Shown piece after piece: positions 1-7,772 of a stretch of DNA of 11,776 bases (within the stretch, counting starts at the first letter, position 1; each line of letters starts with the position of its first letter). The notes beneath the pieces were generated by a model that made no database searches, was not told the origin of the DNA, and saw only the letters and a program-made list of their open reading frames with translations. The DNA is taken from contig CAIKKO010000017.1 of assembly GCA_903828025.1 (NCBI GenBank), forward strand, positions 1-11,776. The letters are read 5' to 3'. This DNA comes from an uncultured Sphingomonadales bacterium (lineage in GTDB: Bacteria; Pseudomonadota; Alphaproteobacteria; Sphingomonadales; Sphingomonadaceae). The position numbers and the translations under genes were made by a program.

Positions 1-2267
1 GCCCCTGCAGCGGCCTCGGCAAGCTTGACCACCGCCGCGTTCATCCCCGTCTCGAACACTTCGGCGGTCGAGCGCAACCGGCCGTACTTGCCATCATGCG
101 CGAGATATGGCCCGTAACGCCCTATACTGGCAGTGATTACTTTGCCCGTCTCTGGATGCACGCCAATCTCGCGCGGGAGCGAAAGCAGCTTGAGCGCCCA
201 TTCAAGATCAAGCTCGGGAATGTCCTTGGGGATCGAGGCGCGCTTGGCCTCCTTGCCCTCACCCAGCTGGATATAGGGCCCGAAGCGTCCGGTCCGGCGC
301 GTGACCTCTTCGCCCGAGACCGGGTCCTTGCCCAGCCCGGCATCCTCACCCCCTGCCCCTTCACCCTCGCCGCCGCCTTGCGCGAACTTGCGGGTGAACT
401 TGCACTCGGGGTAGTTCGAGCAAGCCACAAACGCCCCGTAGCGCCCGCCGCGCAGCGAGAGGCGGCCTGCCTGACATTTGGGGCACAGACGCGGATCGGT
501 CCCGTCGGCGCGCGGCGGGAACAGATAGTCCTGCAGGAAAATGTCGAGTTCGGCGGTCACCTCGCTCGGCTTCTTCTCCATCGCCTCGTCGGCTTTGGGT
601 TTGAAGTCGCGCCAGAACGCTTCGAGCACGGCTTTCCACGCGGCGTTCCCACCTGAGACGGCGTCGAGCTCGTCTTCCATCCCGGCGGTGAATTGATACG
701 CAACGTAACGCTCGAAAAAGCGCTCGAGGAACGCCGTCAACAGGCGCCCGCTCTCCTCGGCAAAGAAGCGGTTCTTCTCGGTGCGGACGTAGTTGCGGTC
801 CTTGAGCACCTGCAAGGTCGACGCATAGGTCGACGGACGGCCGATGCCGAGCTCCTCAAGCCGCTTGACCAGCGAAGCTTCGGAGAAGCGCGGCGGCGGC
901 TGGGTGAAGTGCTGATCGGCATCGACGGCGCGCTTGGCGGGCATATCGCCGGCATTGAGCGCGGGCAGCAGACCGGTATCATCCTCGCTGTCGTCGGCGG
1001 TCCGCGCGTCGGCCTTGTGGTCGCGGCCCTCCTCATAAACCGCGAGGAAACCGGGAAACCGGATGACCTGCCCGTTGGCGCGCAGCTCGTGCTTGCCGGT
1101 GCCTTCCCGCAACGTAACGGTGGTCCGCTCGATCAGCGCGGAGGCCATCTGGCTCGCCATCGCGCGCTTGTAGATCAGGTCGTAGAGCCGCGCCTCGTCG
1201 TTCGAACCGTACCGCTCCACGCTGAAATCGGTCGGCCGGATCGCCTCGTGCGCTTCCTGCGCGTTCTTGGCCTTGGTTTCGTAGTGACGCGGCTTTTCGG
1301 GCAGATAGTGCCCCGAGTACCGCTGGCTGATCGCAGCACGCGCGGCACTGATCGCGCTCGGGTCCATCTGCACGCCGTCGGTGCGCATATAGGTGATCGC
1401 GCCCGCCTCGTAGAGCGTCTGCGCCACGCGCATGGTGTGGCTGGCGGCAAAGCCGAGCTTGCGCGCGGCCTCCTGCTGCAAGGTCGATGTGGTGAACGGC
1501 GGATAGGGGTTGCGCCGGGTCGGCTTGGTCTCGACATCCTCGACGCGGAAGGTGGCGGCCTCAACTGTCGCCTTGGCGCGCAGGGCATCGCCTTCGTTAC
1601 CTAACGACAGGCGCTCCAGCTTTTCGCCCTCGAACCGCACCAGCCGCGCCTTGAACGCGGTGCAGCCTTGCTCCAGCGTTGCGACCACCGACCAGTATTC
1701 CTGAGTCTTGAACGCCTCGATCTCGCGCTCGCGCTCCACGATTAGCCGCAGCGCAACCGACTGCACGCGGCCTGCAGACTTGGCCCCCGGCAGCTTGCGC
1801 CACAGCACCGGCGAAAGCGTGAAGCCGAACAGATAGTCCAGCGCGCGGCGCGCGAGATAGGCGTCGATCAGATCCTGATCGAGTTCACGCGGGTGCTTCA
1901 TCGCCTCGGTCACAGTGGCCTTGGTGATCGCGTTGAACGTAACGCGCTCGACCTCCTTGGGTAGCGCCTTGCGCTTGGCGAGCAGCTCGCGCACGTGCCA
2001 CGATATCGCCTCGCCCTCGCGATCAGGGTCGGTGGCGAGGATCAGGCGGTCGGCGGCCTTGGAGGCGTCGACAATGGCCTTCACCCGCGCCGCCTTGTCG
2101 CCATACAGCTCCCAGTCCATCGCGAAGTCCTCATCCGGGCGGACCGAGCCGTCCTTCACGGGCAAGTCGCGGACGTGGCCGTACGACGCGAGAACCTTAA
2201 AGCCGGGACCGAGATACTTCTCGATGGTCTTGGCCTTGGCGGGGGATTCGACGATGACAAGTTGCAT
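1..2267 (-). CDS. topA: DNA topoisomerase I, type IA (3' end beyond window)
   Basis: Relaxes negative supercoils by cutting and passing one DNA strand. The frame is open without a stop from ATG at 2267 to the left edge, giving 755 residues, so the C-terminal end lies outside. Visible in order: an N-terminal Toprim domain starting MQLVIVESPAKAK, its acidic motif DPDREGE at residues 80-86, the SAGRVQSVALRLI segment, and the active-site motif ITYMRTD with catalytic Tyr293. A C4 zinc finger follows (Cys595, Cys598, Cys616, Cys622), then at least two further C-terminal repeats of the R-x-GRYGPY type. All key residues are intact. The ribosome-binding site is weak (no clear GGAGG before ATG), but the start matches the conserved N-terminus. 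It lies downstream of plsY and dprA on the same strand, separated from dprA by a gene remnant and 135 bases that may hold its own promoter. Confidence 0.97.
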   Translation of the reverse strand, partial: MQLVIVESPAKAKTIEKYLGPGFKVLASYGHVRDLPVKDGSVRPDEDFAMDWELYGDKAARVKAIVDASKAADRLILATDPDREGEAISWHVRELLAKRKALPKEVERVTFNAITKATVTEAMKHPRELDQDLIDAYLARRALDYLFGFTLSPVLWRKLPGAKSAGRVQSVALRLIVEREREIEAFKTQEYWSVVATLEQGCTAFKARLVRFEGEKLERLSLGNEGDALRAKATVEAATFRVEDVETKPTRRNPYPPFTTSTLQQEAARKLGFAASHTMRVAQTLYEAGAITYMRTDGVQMDPSAISAARAAISQRYSGHYLPEKPRHYETKAKNAQEAHEAIRPTDFSVERYGSNDEARLYDLIYKRAMASQMASALIERTTVTLREGTGKHELRANGQVIRFPGFLAVYEEGRDHKADARTADDSEDDTGLLPALNAGDMPAKRAVDADQHFTQPPPRFSEASLVKRLEELGIGRPSTYASTLQVLKDRNYVRTEKNRFFAEESGRLLTAFLERFFERYVAYQFTAGMEDELDAVSGGNAAWKAVLEAFWRDFKPKADEAMEKKPSEVTAELDIFLQDYLFPPRADGTDPRLCPKCQAGRLSLRGGRYGAFVACSNYPECKFTRKFAQGGGEGEGAGGEDAGLGKDPVSGEEVTRRTGRFGPYIQLGEGKEAKRASIPKDIPELDLEWALKLLSLPREIGVHPETGKVITASIGRYGPYLAHDGKYGRLRSTAEVFETGMNAAVVKLAEAAAG

Positions 2268-2402
2268 GATCTGAAACGGTTATCCTTACGCGTATACGTA
2301 CGCGCGAGGGTGGGCCCCTGCCACGTCCCGCGTCAAGCGCTGCCTTCTGCGCACCTTTTCAGGAAAGTCCAGCCCGCAAAGGCCCTTGTCAAAGTGGTCC
2401 GG
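2268..2402 (-). promoter_or_regulatory. topA upstream region, possible promoter
   Basis: A 135-base stretch without a gene. Reading toward topA it contains a TTGACA hexamer (2392-2387), a perfect match to the sigma-70 -35 consensus, but the hexamer 17 bases on, GACTTT, is a poor -10. A second TTGAC-like element lies nearer the gene without a convincing partner. A palindrome sits just before the start codon and is listed separately. A promoter here is plausible because the plsY-dprA transcript is interrupted by a remnant, but the sequence alone does not prove it. Confidence 0.3.
2289..2304. repeat. Inverted repeat upstream of topA
   Basis: CGCGTA-TACG-TACGCG: two perfect 6-base arms around a 4-base centre, 22-37 bases before the topA ATG. 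It could be a protein-binding site or a small hairpin in the mRNA leader. There is no T-run, so it does not look like a terminator. No regulator is identified. Confidence 0.5.
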
Positions 2403-2631
2403 TCACTTCCGCGCGGTAATCTGCCCGATCAGTACATCGTTGGCCCAGCTGGCCGCCTTGGCCGCACCATCCTCGTAACTCCCCGGCTTGGCGCCGAATT
2501 CGAATTTGCGGGTCTTGCCATTGGCTCGAACACCGTCATCCGGCTGTAGCCCGGCGTGACCGAGAGATTGGCGTTGACCACGATGCCGCCCCAACTGCGT
2601 GCGCCGGGGCGCTTATGGCCGGAAAAGTCGA
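2403..2631 (-). pseudogene. Frameshifted remnant of an unrecognised gene
   Basis: Directly after the dprA stop, one minus-strand frame reads plausibly as protein (RPGARSWGGIVVNANLSV, then TPGYSRMTVFE) with G/C at most third codon positions. Around 2524-2528 the coding-like signal moves to another frame, which reads ANGKTRKFEFGAKPGS and on to DVLIGQITARK, ending in TGA at 2405-2403. One inserted base at the junction would join the two into a single frame. The first part has no start codon near its beginning and stays open back into the 3' end of dprA, so the 5' end also appears lost. I do not recognise the family. Alternatives are a sequencing error in a real small gene, or chance. A 63-codon ATG-started frame (2594-2403) exists, but its first third looks like an out-of-frame reading. 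Confidence 0.4.
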
Positions 2632-3756
2632 TCAGGGATAGGCGAGCGAGACCCGGCCCCCTGCATGCCGGGCAAGCCGTCCGGCCAGTTCCAGTTCCAG
2701 CAGTGCCATTTGCACCGCGCCCGCGCTGGCGCCGCTCTGGCGGATCAATTCATCGATCGCGACCGGCGCGCTGCCGAGCAAGGGGGCAATTTCAACCGGG
2801 CTGTCCGCTTCCGCGAAGTCTCGTTCGAGTGGTTCGTCGGTCAAGCCGGTCCAAGCCGGTTCGCGCAAGGACTTGTGCGAAGGCCCGTCGAAGCGTTCGA
2901 GCAGTTCGGCAATGTCGTCAGCCGACTGGACCAGCACCGCGCCGTCGCGGATCAGTTCGTTGCACCCGCGCGAGCGGCTGTCGAGCGGTGAGCCGGGCAC
3001 GGCCATAACCTCGCGTCCCGCTTCGGCGGCGAGGCGCGCGGTGATCAGCGAGCCCGAACGCGGCGCGGCCTCGACCACCACGGTGCCCGCCGCGAGCCCA
3101 GCGATGATCCGGTTGCGAAACGGGAAATGGCGCGCCAGCGGTTCGGTGCCCGGCGGCATTTCGGCGAGCAGCAGCCCGCGCGTGGCGACCTCTTCTTGCA
3201 GCTCTGCGTGTTCGGGCGGATAAGTGACGTCGATCCCGCTGGCGATGACGGCGATGGTGCCGCCGCCGCGCGCCATTCCCATCAGTGCGCCCTTGTGCGC
3301 GGCGCCGTCGATCCCGCGCGCCAGACCCGAGATGACAGCATAACCGCGCGCCGACAGCGCGGCGGCGAACTCGCGCGACAGGCGGCAAGCCCCGGCAGAG
3401 GCATTGCGCGCGCCGACAAGCGCCACTGCGCCTTGGCCCAGCAGCGCCAGATCGCCGCGCCATGTCAGCACTGGCGGCGGGGTTTCGAGCGCGGCGAGGA
3501 GGCGCGGGTAGGCAGGCGAATCGTGGAACAGATACTGCGCTCCGGTGCTGCGCAGGCTTTCGATTTCAGCTGCGATGCGCTCGTTTGGCACGGGCCGATA
3601 CCGCCCCCCGCCCCGCGCAGCGAGATCGGGCAGCGCATCGAGTGCGGCACTGGCATCGCCAAAGCGGCGCAGCAACTGAAAGTAGCTGACCGGGCCGATT
3701 CCCGGCGAGCGCAGCAGACGAATGCGGGCAAATTCGGCCTCAGGCGTGAGGTTCAT
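2632..3756 (-). CDS. dprA: DNA-processing protein DprA/Smf
   Basis: DprA binds incoming single-stranded DNA and loads RecA during natural transformation; it is also widely kept in species not known to be competent. The product is 374 residues, a normal family length. A helical N-terminal region (about 1-75) is followed by the Rossmann-like core with VALVGARNAS (111-120), SGLARGID (143-150), a GIDVTYPPEH segment, FPFRNRIIAG (211-220) and VEAAPRSGSLITA (228-240). A C-terminal winged-helix-like domain covers about 320-374. The start chosen is ATG at 3756: it overlaps the plsY stop as ATGA, and MNLTPEAEFARIRLL fits the family start. A longer in-frame reading exists but runs back into plsY. It is probably translationally coupled to plsY. 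Confidence 0.96.
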   Translation of the reverse strand: MNLTPEAEFARIRLLRSPGIGPVSYFQLLRRFGDASAALDALPDLAARGGGRYRPVPNERIAAEIESLRSTGAQYLFHDSPAYPRLLAALETPPPVLTWRGDLALLGQGAVALVGARNASAGACRLSREFAAALSARGYAVISGLARGIDGAAHKGALMGMARGGGTIAVIASGIDVTYPPEHAELQEEVATRGLLLAEMPPGTEPLARHFPFRNRIIAGLAAGTVVVEAAPRSGSLITARLAAEAGREVMAVPGSPLDSRSRGCNELIRDGAVLVQSADDIAELLERFDGPSHKSLREPAWTGLTDEPLERDFAEADSPVEIAPLLGSAPVAIDELIRQSGASAGAVQMALLELELAGRLARHAGGRVSLAYP

Positions 3757-4403
3757 CCTTTGGATCCGATGCGCGGCTCGGTCCCGGCGCGCAGGCGAGC
3801 GATATTGGCGCGGTGCCGCCACAGCACGATCGCCGCCATGATCGTCAGGGCGATCGCTTCAACGAACAATGCAAACCCGACGCCGATCTGAAAGAGCCCA
3901 GTCGGAGCAAGTCGATAGAGCGCAAACGCAGCCAACGGTGCGGCAATCGCGGCTGAAAGGCCTCCGACCGACGAGATGCGAGTCGCCAAAGTCATGCCGA
4001 GCCATGCTGCGGCGGAGGCAGCACCGATCCGCCAATCCAGCGCAATGCTGATGCCCAGCATCGTCGCCACACCTTTGCCGCCCTTGAAACCAAGCCAAAC
4101 CGGGAAGCAATGCCCGATCATCGCACCCAGACCGGCGAGTGCGGTCTGCCCCGGGTCGCCGCCGAACCACGCGTTCGCCAGCAGGACCGCCAGCGCCCCT
4201 TTGCCAGCGTCGAGCAGCAAGGTCGCGGCGGCCAGCCCCTTGCGCCCGGTGCGCAGCACGTTGGTCGCGCCGATATTGCCCGAGCCGATGGCGCGAATGT
4301 CGCCCGCGCCGGCAAGCCGCGTGAGCAGCAGGCCGAACGGCACCGAGCCGAGGAGGTATCCGGCGAGAAAAACCGCTGCGGCCAAAAGATCAGGAGCGCT
4401 CAT
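3753..4403 (-). CDS. plsY: Acyl-phosphate:glycerol-3-phosphate acyltransferase PlsY
   Basis: Membrane enzyme that transfers an acyl group from acyl-phosphate to glycerol-3-phosphate, the first step of phospholipid synthesis (partner PlsX is not in this window). It has 216 residues with several hydrophobic segments: residues 5-30, about 55-78, 85-105, 120-170 and 175-195. The family motifs are clear: GSGNIGATN at 40-48, DAGKGA at 65-70, and the glycine-rich stretch GHCFPVWLGFKGGKGVAT at 97-114. The start is ATG at 4403, preceded by a GAGGGA purine run set very close. An upstream in-frame start at 4556 would overlap divergent murI and adds non-family sequence, so it was not used. It is first of the plsY-dprA pair, with a 4-base overlap. 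Confidence 0.96.
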   Translation of the reverse strand: MSAPDLLAAAVFLAGYLLGSVPFGLLLTRLAGAGDIRAIGSGNIGATNVLRTGRKGLAAATLLLDAGKGALAVLLANAWFGGDPGQTALAGLGAMIGHCFPVWLGFKGGKGVATMLGISIALDWRIGAASAAAWLGMTLATRISSVGGLSAAIAAPLAAFALYRLAPTGLFQIGVGFALFVEAIALTIMAAIVLWRHRANIARLRAGTEPRIGSKG

Positions 4404-4485
4404 TCCCTCGCTCTTAACCGCGCTGGAGCACAAAAGGGAGAGGCCGGCTTTCCTTTTTACGGCCATTCCCGATAGAAGGCCCACG
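4404..4485. promoter_or_regulatory. Divergent intergenic region plsY/murI
   Basis: Only 82 bases separate the divergent plsY and murI starts, so promoters for both must lie here or inside the genes. A GGCCG...CGGCC inverted repeat (4442-4446 and 4460-4464) flanks a T-rich centre. The murI ribosome-binding site GAAGG (4475-4479) is clear. I see no convincing -35/-10 pair in either direction. Confidence 0.4.
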
Positions 4486-5325
4486 ATGAATTCCGATCCC
4501 GCCGCTCCGCTGCTGCTGTTCGATTCCGGAGTCGGCGGGCTGTCCGTGCTCGGCAAAGTGCGCGCTGCCTTGCCGCAGGCCCCGGTGATCTATGTCTCCG
4601 ACAACGCCGGCCTGCCTTATGGCAACAAGACCGAAGCGCAAATCGCGGCACGGGTGTCGGGGCTGCTGGGGCGGCTGACCGAGCGCTACCGACCGCGCCT
4701 CGTGTGCATTGCTTGCAACACTGCCTCGACCATTGCGCTCGCCTCGGTGCGCGAGGTGCTCGAAGTGCCGATTGTCGGCACTGTGCCCGCGATCAAGCCC
4801 GCCGCCGCGATGACCCGCACCGGCGTGATCGGCCTGCTCGGCACCGAAGCGACGATCCGGCAAGGCTATGTCGACCGGCTCGAGGCTGAATTTGCCGCGG
4901 ACAAGCGCCTGCTCCGCCATGCCGCCCCCGAACTGGTCGCAGCTGCCGAAGCCAAACTGCGCGGACAGTCCTTCAATCCGGCGGTTTTCGCCCGCGCTGC
5001 TGCCGCGCTGCGCGCGATGCCGGACGGCGAGCGGATCGACACGGTGGTGCTGGCCTGCACCCACTTCCCCTTGCTGGAGCGCGAGCTGGCCGCCGCTTTC
5101 GGGCCCGGAACGTGCTTCATCGACGGCTCTGACGGCATCGCGCGGCGGATCGCCAGCTTGACCGAGGGACAAAGCTGGGCGCGCCCGGCCAACCCGCCTG
5201 GTGGGCCTGATGCTGCTGGGCCTGATGCTGGCGACACGGCGCTGTTCACCCGCCATGATCCAGCAGACGAATTCCTGATGTCTGCGCTGCGGCACTATGG
5301 CATCACCAAGCGGTTGGTCTTTTGA
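4486..5325 (+). CDS. murI: Glutamate racemase
   Basis: Converts L-glutamate to D-glutamate for peptidoglycan, by a cofactor-independent two-cysteine mechanism in the cytoplasm. The product is 279 residues, normal length. Family motifs are the N-terminal FDSGVGGLSV with Asp13, DNAGLPYGNK, the first catalytic cysteine in CIACNTAS (Cys77), GTEATIRQGY, and the second in VLACTHFPLLE (Cys191). The ATG at 4486 is preceded by AGAAGG with a 6-base gap; the much longer upstream reading would run antisense through plsY and is rejected. Near the C-terminus a small tandem repeat adds a Gly-Pro-Asp-Ala linker. A membrane-anchored metallo-beta-lactamase-fold gene follows 22 bases after the stop and is probably co-transcribed. 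Confidence 0.97.
   Translation: MNSDPAAPLLLFDSGVGGLSVLGKVRAALPQAPVIYVSDNAGLPYGNKTEAQIAARVSGLLGRLTERYRPRLVCIACNTASTIALASVREVLEVPIVGTVPAIKPAAAMTRTGVIGLLGTEATIRQGYVDRLEAEFAADKRLLRHAAPELVAAAEAKLRGQSFNPAVFARAAAALRAMPDGERIDTVVLACTHFPLLERELAAAFGPGTCFIDGSDGIARRIASLTEGQSWARPANPPGGPDAAGPDAGDTALFTRHDPADEFLMSALRHYGITKRLVF
5203..5232. repeat. 15-bp tandem duplication within murI
   Basis: Two adjacent 15-base units, GGGCCTGATGCTGCT and GGGCCTGATGCTGGC, differ only in the last two bases. They keep the frame and encode GPDAA-GPDAG in a variable loop near the C-terminus of MurI, far from the catalytic cysteines. Probably a harmless slippage duplication. Confidence 0.75.
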
Positions 5326-5347
5326 AACAATCCGGTAGAATGCCAGC

Positions 5348-6292
5348 ATGATCAACCGCGTTTTTCTGCTGCTCATCCTGTTGGTGGCGCTGCCATACTA
5401 CTGGCTGCTGGTTGATCCGGGCCCGACCTCCGCCCCAGCACGACCAATTGACATCGCGCGGCTGCGGGCCGAGGCGTCGCGGATCAGCGGCCCTCGACCG
5501 ACGGCGATCGAATACGCCGCGATTGCGACAGAAACCCGGTTCGGTACCCTGCTGGTTGCAGGCGGCGGCCTGAAGACCGAGGATACCGCAATTCTGGTCT
5601 GGCGCCTGATCACACCGGGTGGCGATACGGTGATCAACGCTGGTCTCACCGATGCCCAGGCGATGGCCAGCGGCTTCGATAATTATCATCCTGAGTTGCA
5701 AGCGCGCGTGGACGGCTGGCTCGCATCGGCCTGCCGTATCCTGTTCACCAGCGAGGAAATCGACCATATCGGCGGACTGCTGACCGATACCCATCGGTCG
5801 AACGCGGTGGCGCAAAGAATCGTCGGCAATGCGGCACAAGTCACTGCCATAGCAGACCTTCAGCCGCCGACTGCGAAGGCCCTTGCGGCTCCGGTTGCCG
5901 ATCTGTCCGGGCCGCCGGGCTATGCCGCTCTGGCACCGGGCATAGCGGCGCTGCGCACGCCCGGCCATTCACCCGGTTCGCAGATGATCTATGTCCAGCT
6001 TCAGAATGGTCAGGAATATCTCTTTACGGGTGACACCGCACCGATGCGCCGCAACGTGACCTGGCAGCGGCCCAGATCGCGCTACATGGCCGAATGGAAT
6101 GGTCAGGAGGACCGTGCGGCGACCACAGGCTGGATCAAGGGCCTTGCCGCGCTGCAGGTCCGCGAACCGAAGCTCAAGCTGGTTCCCGGGCACGATCTGA
6201 CATGGCTGAGGGATCGCACGAAAGGGCCAGGCTTTGCAGAAGCGGCGCCTTTTCCGCGCGACCTGGCCAAGAACCCCATTGCCTCACACTGA
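5348..6292 (+). CDS. Membrane-anchored metallo-beta-lactamase-fold protein, atypical metal motif
   Basis: The product has 314 residues. Residues 5-22 are strongly hydrophobic and uncleaved-looking, a signal anchor that would place the rest in the periplasm. The fold is recognised from the later landmarks: FTSEEIDHIGG at 133-143 (position of HxHxDH), TPGHSPGSQ with His207, FTGDTA with Asp229, and VPGHD with His282. The first two histidines of HxHxDH are replaced by Ser135 and Glu137, while Asp139 and His140 remain. The usual two-zinc site is therefore altered; it may bind one metal or a different one. The start is ATG at 5348, the only sensible one after murI, with a weak ribosome-binding site. 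The substrate is unknown; MBL-fold families include hydrolases of lactones, thioesters, phosphodiesters and beta-lactams. Its place between murI and hemA does not tell its job. Confidence 0.8.
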   Translation: MINRVFLLLILLVALPYYWLLVDPGPTSAPARPIDIARLRAEASRISGPRPTAIEYAAIATETRFGTLLVAGGGLKTEDTAILVWRLITPGGDTVINAGLTDAQAMASGFDNYHPELQARVDGWLASACRILFTSEEIDHIGGLLTDTHRSNAVAQRIVGNAAQVTAIADLQPPTAKALAAPVADLSGPPGYAALAPGIAALRTPGHSPGSQMIYVQLQNGQEYLFTGDTAPMRRNVTWQRPRSRYMAEWNGQEDRAATTGWIKGLAALQVREPKLKLVPGHDLTWLRDRTKGPGFAEAAPFPRDLAKNPIASH

Positions 6293-6450
6293 AACAGCTG
6301 TCCCGCGAGCGATCCGCCCGCCCCAAAAGCCGCTGGCAAAGGGCTCGCAAGCCGCGTAAAGCCCCCCGATTGCCGGGCAGCAGCCGGGCAAACCAACGGG
6401 CGATAGCGGCCTTGGAGGCATTGGGTCTCCCCAGGCACAAGGAGCTTTGG
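6293..6450 (+). promoter_or_regulatory. hemA upstream region with strong ribosome-binding site
   Basis: 158 bases without a convincing gene; the frame running through it from upstream is Arg/Lys-rich and unlike a protein. It should hold any hemA promoter, but I see no clear -35/-10 pair. At 6370-6391 there is a symmetric element, TTGCC-G-GGC-AGCA-GCC-G-GGCAA, pairing except for one G-G mismatch, which could be an operator or a small hairpin. AAGGAG at 6439-6444, six bases before GTG, fixes the hemA start. Confidence 0.45.
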
Positions 6451-7671
6451 GTGAATTACGAACAGGTTTTCGATTCCGCGATCGAGCGTCTGCATACCGA
6501 AGGCCGATACCGCGTCTTTATCGACATCTTGCGCAACAAGGGGGCCTACCCCAATGCGCGCTGCTTTGCCGGGCACAATGGGCCCAAGCCGATCACGGTA
6601 TGGTGCTCGAACGACTACCTCGCGATGGGGCAGCACCCCAAGGTCATCGGCGCGATGGAAGCAGCGCTTCACGATGTCGGCGCGGGCTCGGGCGGCACGC
6701 GCAATATCGGCGGCAACACGCACTACCACGTCGATCTTGAGGCCGAGCTGGCCGATCTCCACGGCAAGGACGGCGCACTGCTGTTCACCTCTGGCTATGT
6801 CTCGAACGACGCCACGCTGTCCACGCTCGCCAAGATCCTGCCCGGCTGCGTGATCTTTTCCGACGAGCTCAATCACGCCAGCATGATCGCAGGCATCCGC
6901 AATTCGGGCGCGGACAAGAAGGTGTTTCGCCACAACGATGTCGCGCACCTTGAGGAACTGCTTGCCGAAACCGATCCCGCGCTGCCCAAGCTGATCGCGT
7001 TCGAGAGCGTCTATTCGATGGACGGCGATGTGGCCCCGATCCACGCGATTTGCGACCTTGCCGAACAGTACAACGCGCTGACTTATATCGACGAGGTCCA
7101 CGCCGTCGGCATGTACGGCGCGCGCGGCGGCGGCATCTCGGAGCGTGACGAGGCGGCCCACCGGATCGACATCATCGAGGGCACGCTGGGCAAGGCGTTC
7201 GGCGTGATGGGCGGCTATATCGCATCGGATAAGCGGATTATCGACGTGATCCGCAGCTATGCGCCGGGCTTCATCTTCACCACCTCGCTCTCGCCCGTGC
7301 TTGCGGCCGGCGTGCTGGCAGCGGTGCGCCACCTCAAGGCTTCCAGTGTCGAGCGCGAAGGCCAGCAGGCGGCGGCGGCGACGCTCAAGCGCCTGTTTGC
7401 CGAGGCCGGCCTGCCGGTCATGCCCTCCACGACCCATATCGTGCCGCTGATGGTGGGCGATCCGGTGCGCGCCAAGAAAGTCAGCGATATCCTGCTGGCG
7501 GAATACGGCGTCTATGTGCAACCGATCAACTATCCCACCGTGCCGCGCGGCACCGAACGCCTGCGCTTCACCCCCGGTCCGGCGCATACCGACGCGATGA
7601 TGCGTGATCTGACCGGCGCGCTGGTCGAGATCTGGCAGCGCCTCGCTCTGGAAACGCGCAAGGCGGCCTGA
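6451..7671 (+). CDS. hemA: 5-aminolevulinate synthase
   Basis: PLP enzyme that condenses glycine and succinyl-CoA to 5-aminolevulinate, the entry to heme (and bacteriochlorophyll, where made) by the C4 pathway of Alphaproteobacteria. The product is 406 residues, the usual length. It shows WCSNDYLAMG, the glycine-rich GSGGTRNIGGN, ELNHASMI, the PLP-binding DEVHAVGMYG with Asp214 and His217, and GTLGKAFG with Schiff-base Lys248, at the same number as in the Rhodobacter enzyme. The C-terminal part ends with TERLRFTPGPAH. The start is GTG at 6451, supported by AAGGAG six bases upstream and by the family N-terminus (NYEQVFDSAIERLH). A longer in-frame reading overlaps the preceding gene and is rejected. 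It ends 37 bases before a strong terminator. Confidence 0.97.
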   Translation: MNYEQVFDSAIERLHTEGRYRVFIDILRNKGAYPNARCFAGHNGPKPITVWCSNDYLAMGQHPKVIGAMEAALHDVGAGSGGTRNIGGNTHYHVDLEAELADLHGKDGALLFTSGYVSNDATLSTLAKILPGCVIFSDELNHASMIAGIRNSGADKKVFRHNDVAHLEELLAETDPALPKLIAFESVYSMDGDVAPIHAICDLAEQYNALTYIDEVHAVGMYGARGGGISERDEAAHRIDIIEGTLGKAFGVMGGYIASDKRIIDVIRSYAPGFIFTTSLSPVLAAGVLAAVRHLKASSVEREGQQAAAATLKRLFAEAGLPVMPSTTHIVPLMVGDPVRAKKVSDILLAEYGVYVQPINYPTVPRGTERLRFTPGPAHTDAMMRDLTGALVEIWQRLALETRKAA

Positions 7672-7708
7672 GCGCCTGCCGGAATAAAAACGACCCGTCC
7701 GGTCAAAA

Positions 7709-7740
7709 GAAAGGCCCCGCGATCGCTCGCGGGGCCTTTC
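7709..7740. terminator. Bidirectional rho-independent terminator between hemA and odc
   Basis: A perfect 14-bp stem, GAAAGGCCCCGCGA / TCGCGGGGCCTTTC, with a TCGC loop. It lies between the stops of converging hemA and odc. On the minus strand the stem ends in TTTC followed by TTTTG, a good U-tract, so it should end odc transcripts well. On the plus strand the tail is only TTTC, so it is weaker but still usable for hemA. Confidence 0.9.
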
Positions 7741-7747
7741 TCATGCG

Positions 7748-7764
7748 ACCCGGTAGGCCCGGGT
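7748..7764. repeat. Second small hairpin after odc stop
   Basis: ACCCGG and CCGGGT arms (6 bp) around a 5-base loop, between the odc stop and the main terminator. In an odc transcript it precedes the terminator hairpin and may help stabilise the 3' end. No U-tract of its own. Confidence 0.5.
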
Positions 7765-7772
7765 ATTATTGC

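Noticed and set aside
693..1604. Plus-strand open frame of 303 codons
   Set aside because: It is antisense to topA, which stays open throughout this stretch with conserved motifs.
1..2267. Apparent break-up of topA into several short overlapping frames
   Set aside because: Translating the minus strand from 2267 gives one uninterrupted frame to the window edge. The lack of a stop inside the window, not a frameshift, explains the missing single long frame.
4404..4556. Longer N-terminus for PlsY from ATG at 4556
   Set aside because: It would overlap the divergent murI start and add hydrophilic sequence not found in PlsY; ATG at 4403 matches the family start.
4414..5376. Minus-strand open frame of 320 codons
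   Set aside because: It is antisense to murI; residues are mostly Arg, Gly, His and Gln without a fold signature.
6103..7587. Minus-strand open frame of 494 codons
   Set aside because: It is antisense to hemA, which has all the ALAS motifs and a good ribosome-binding site.
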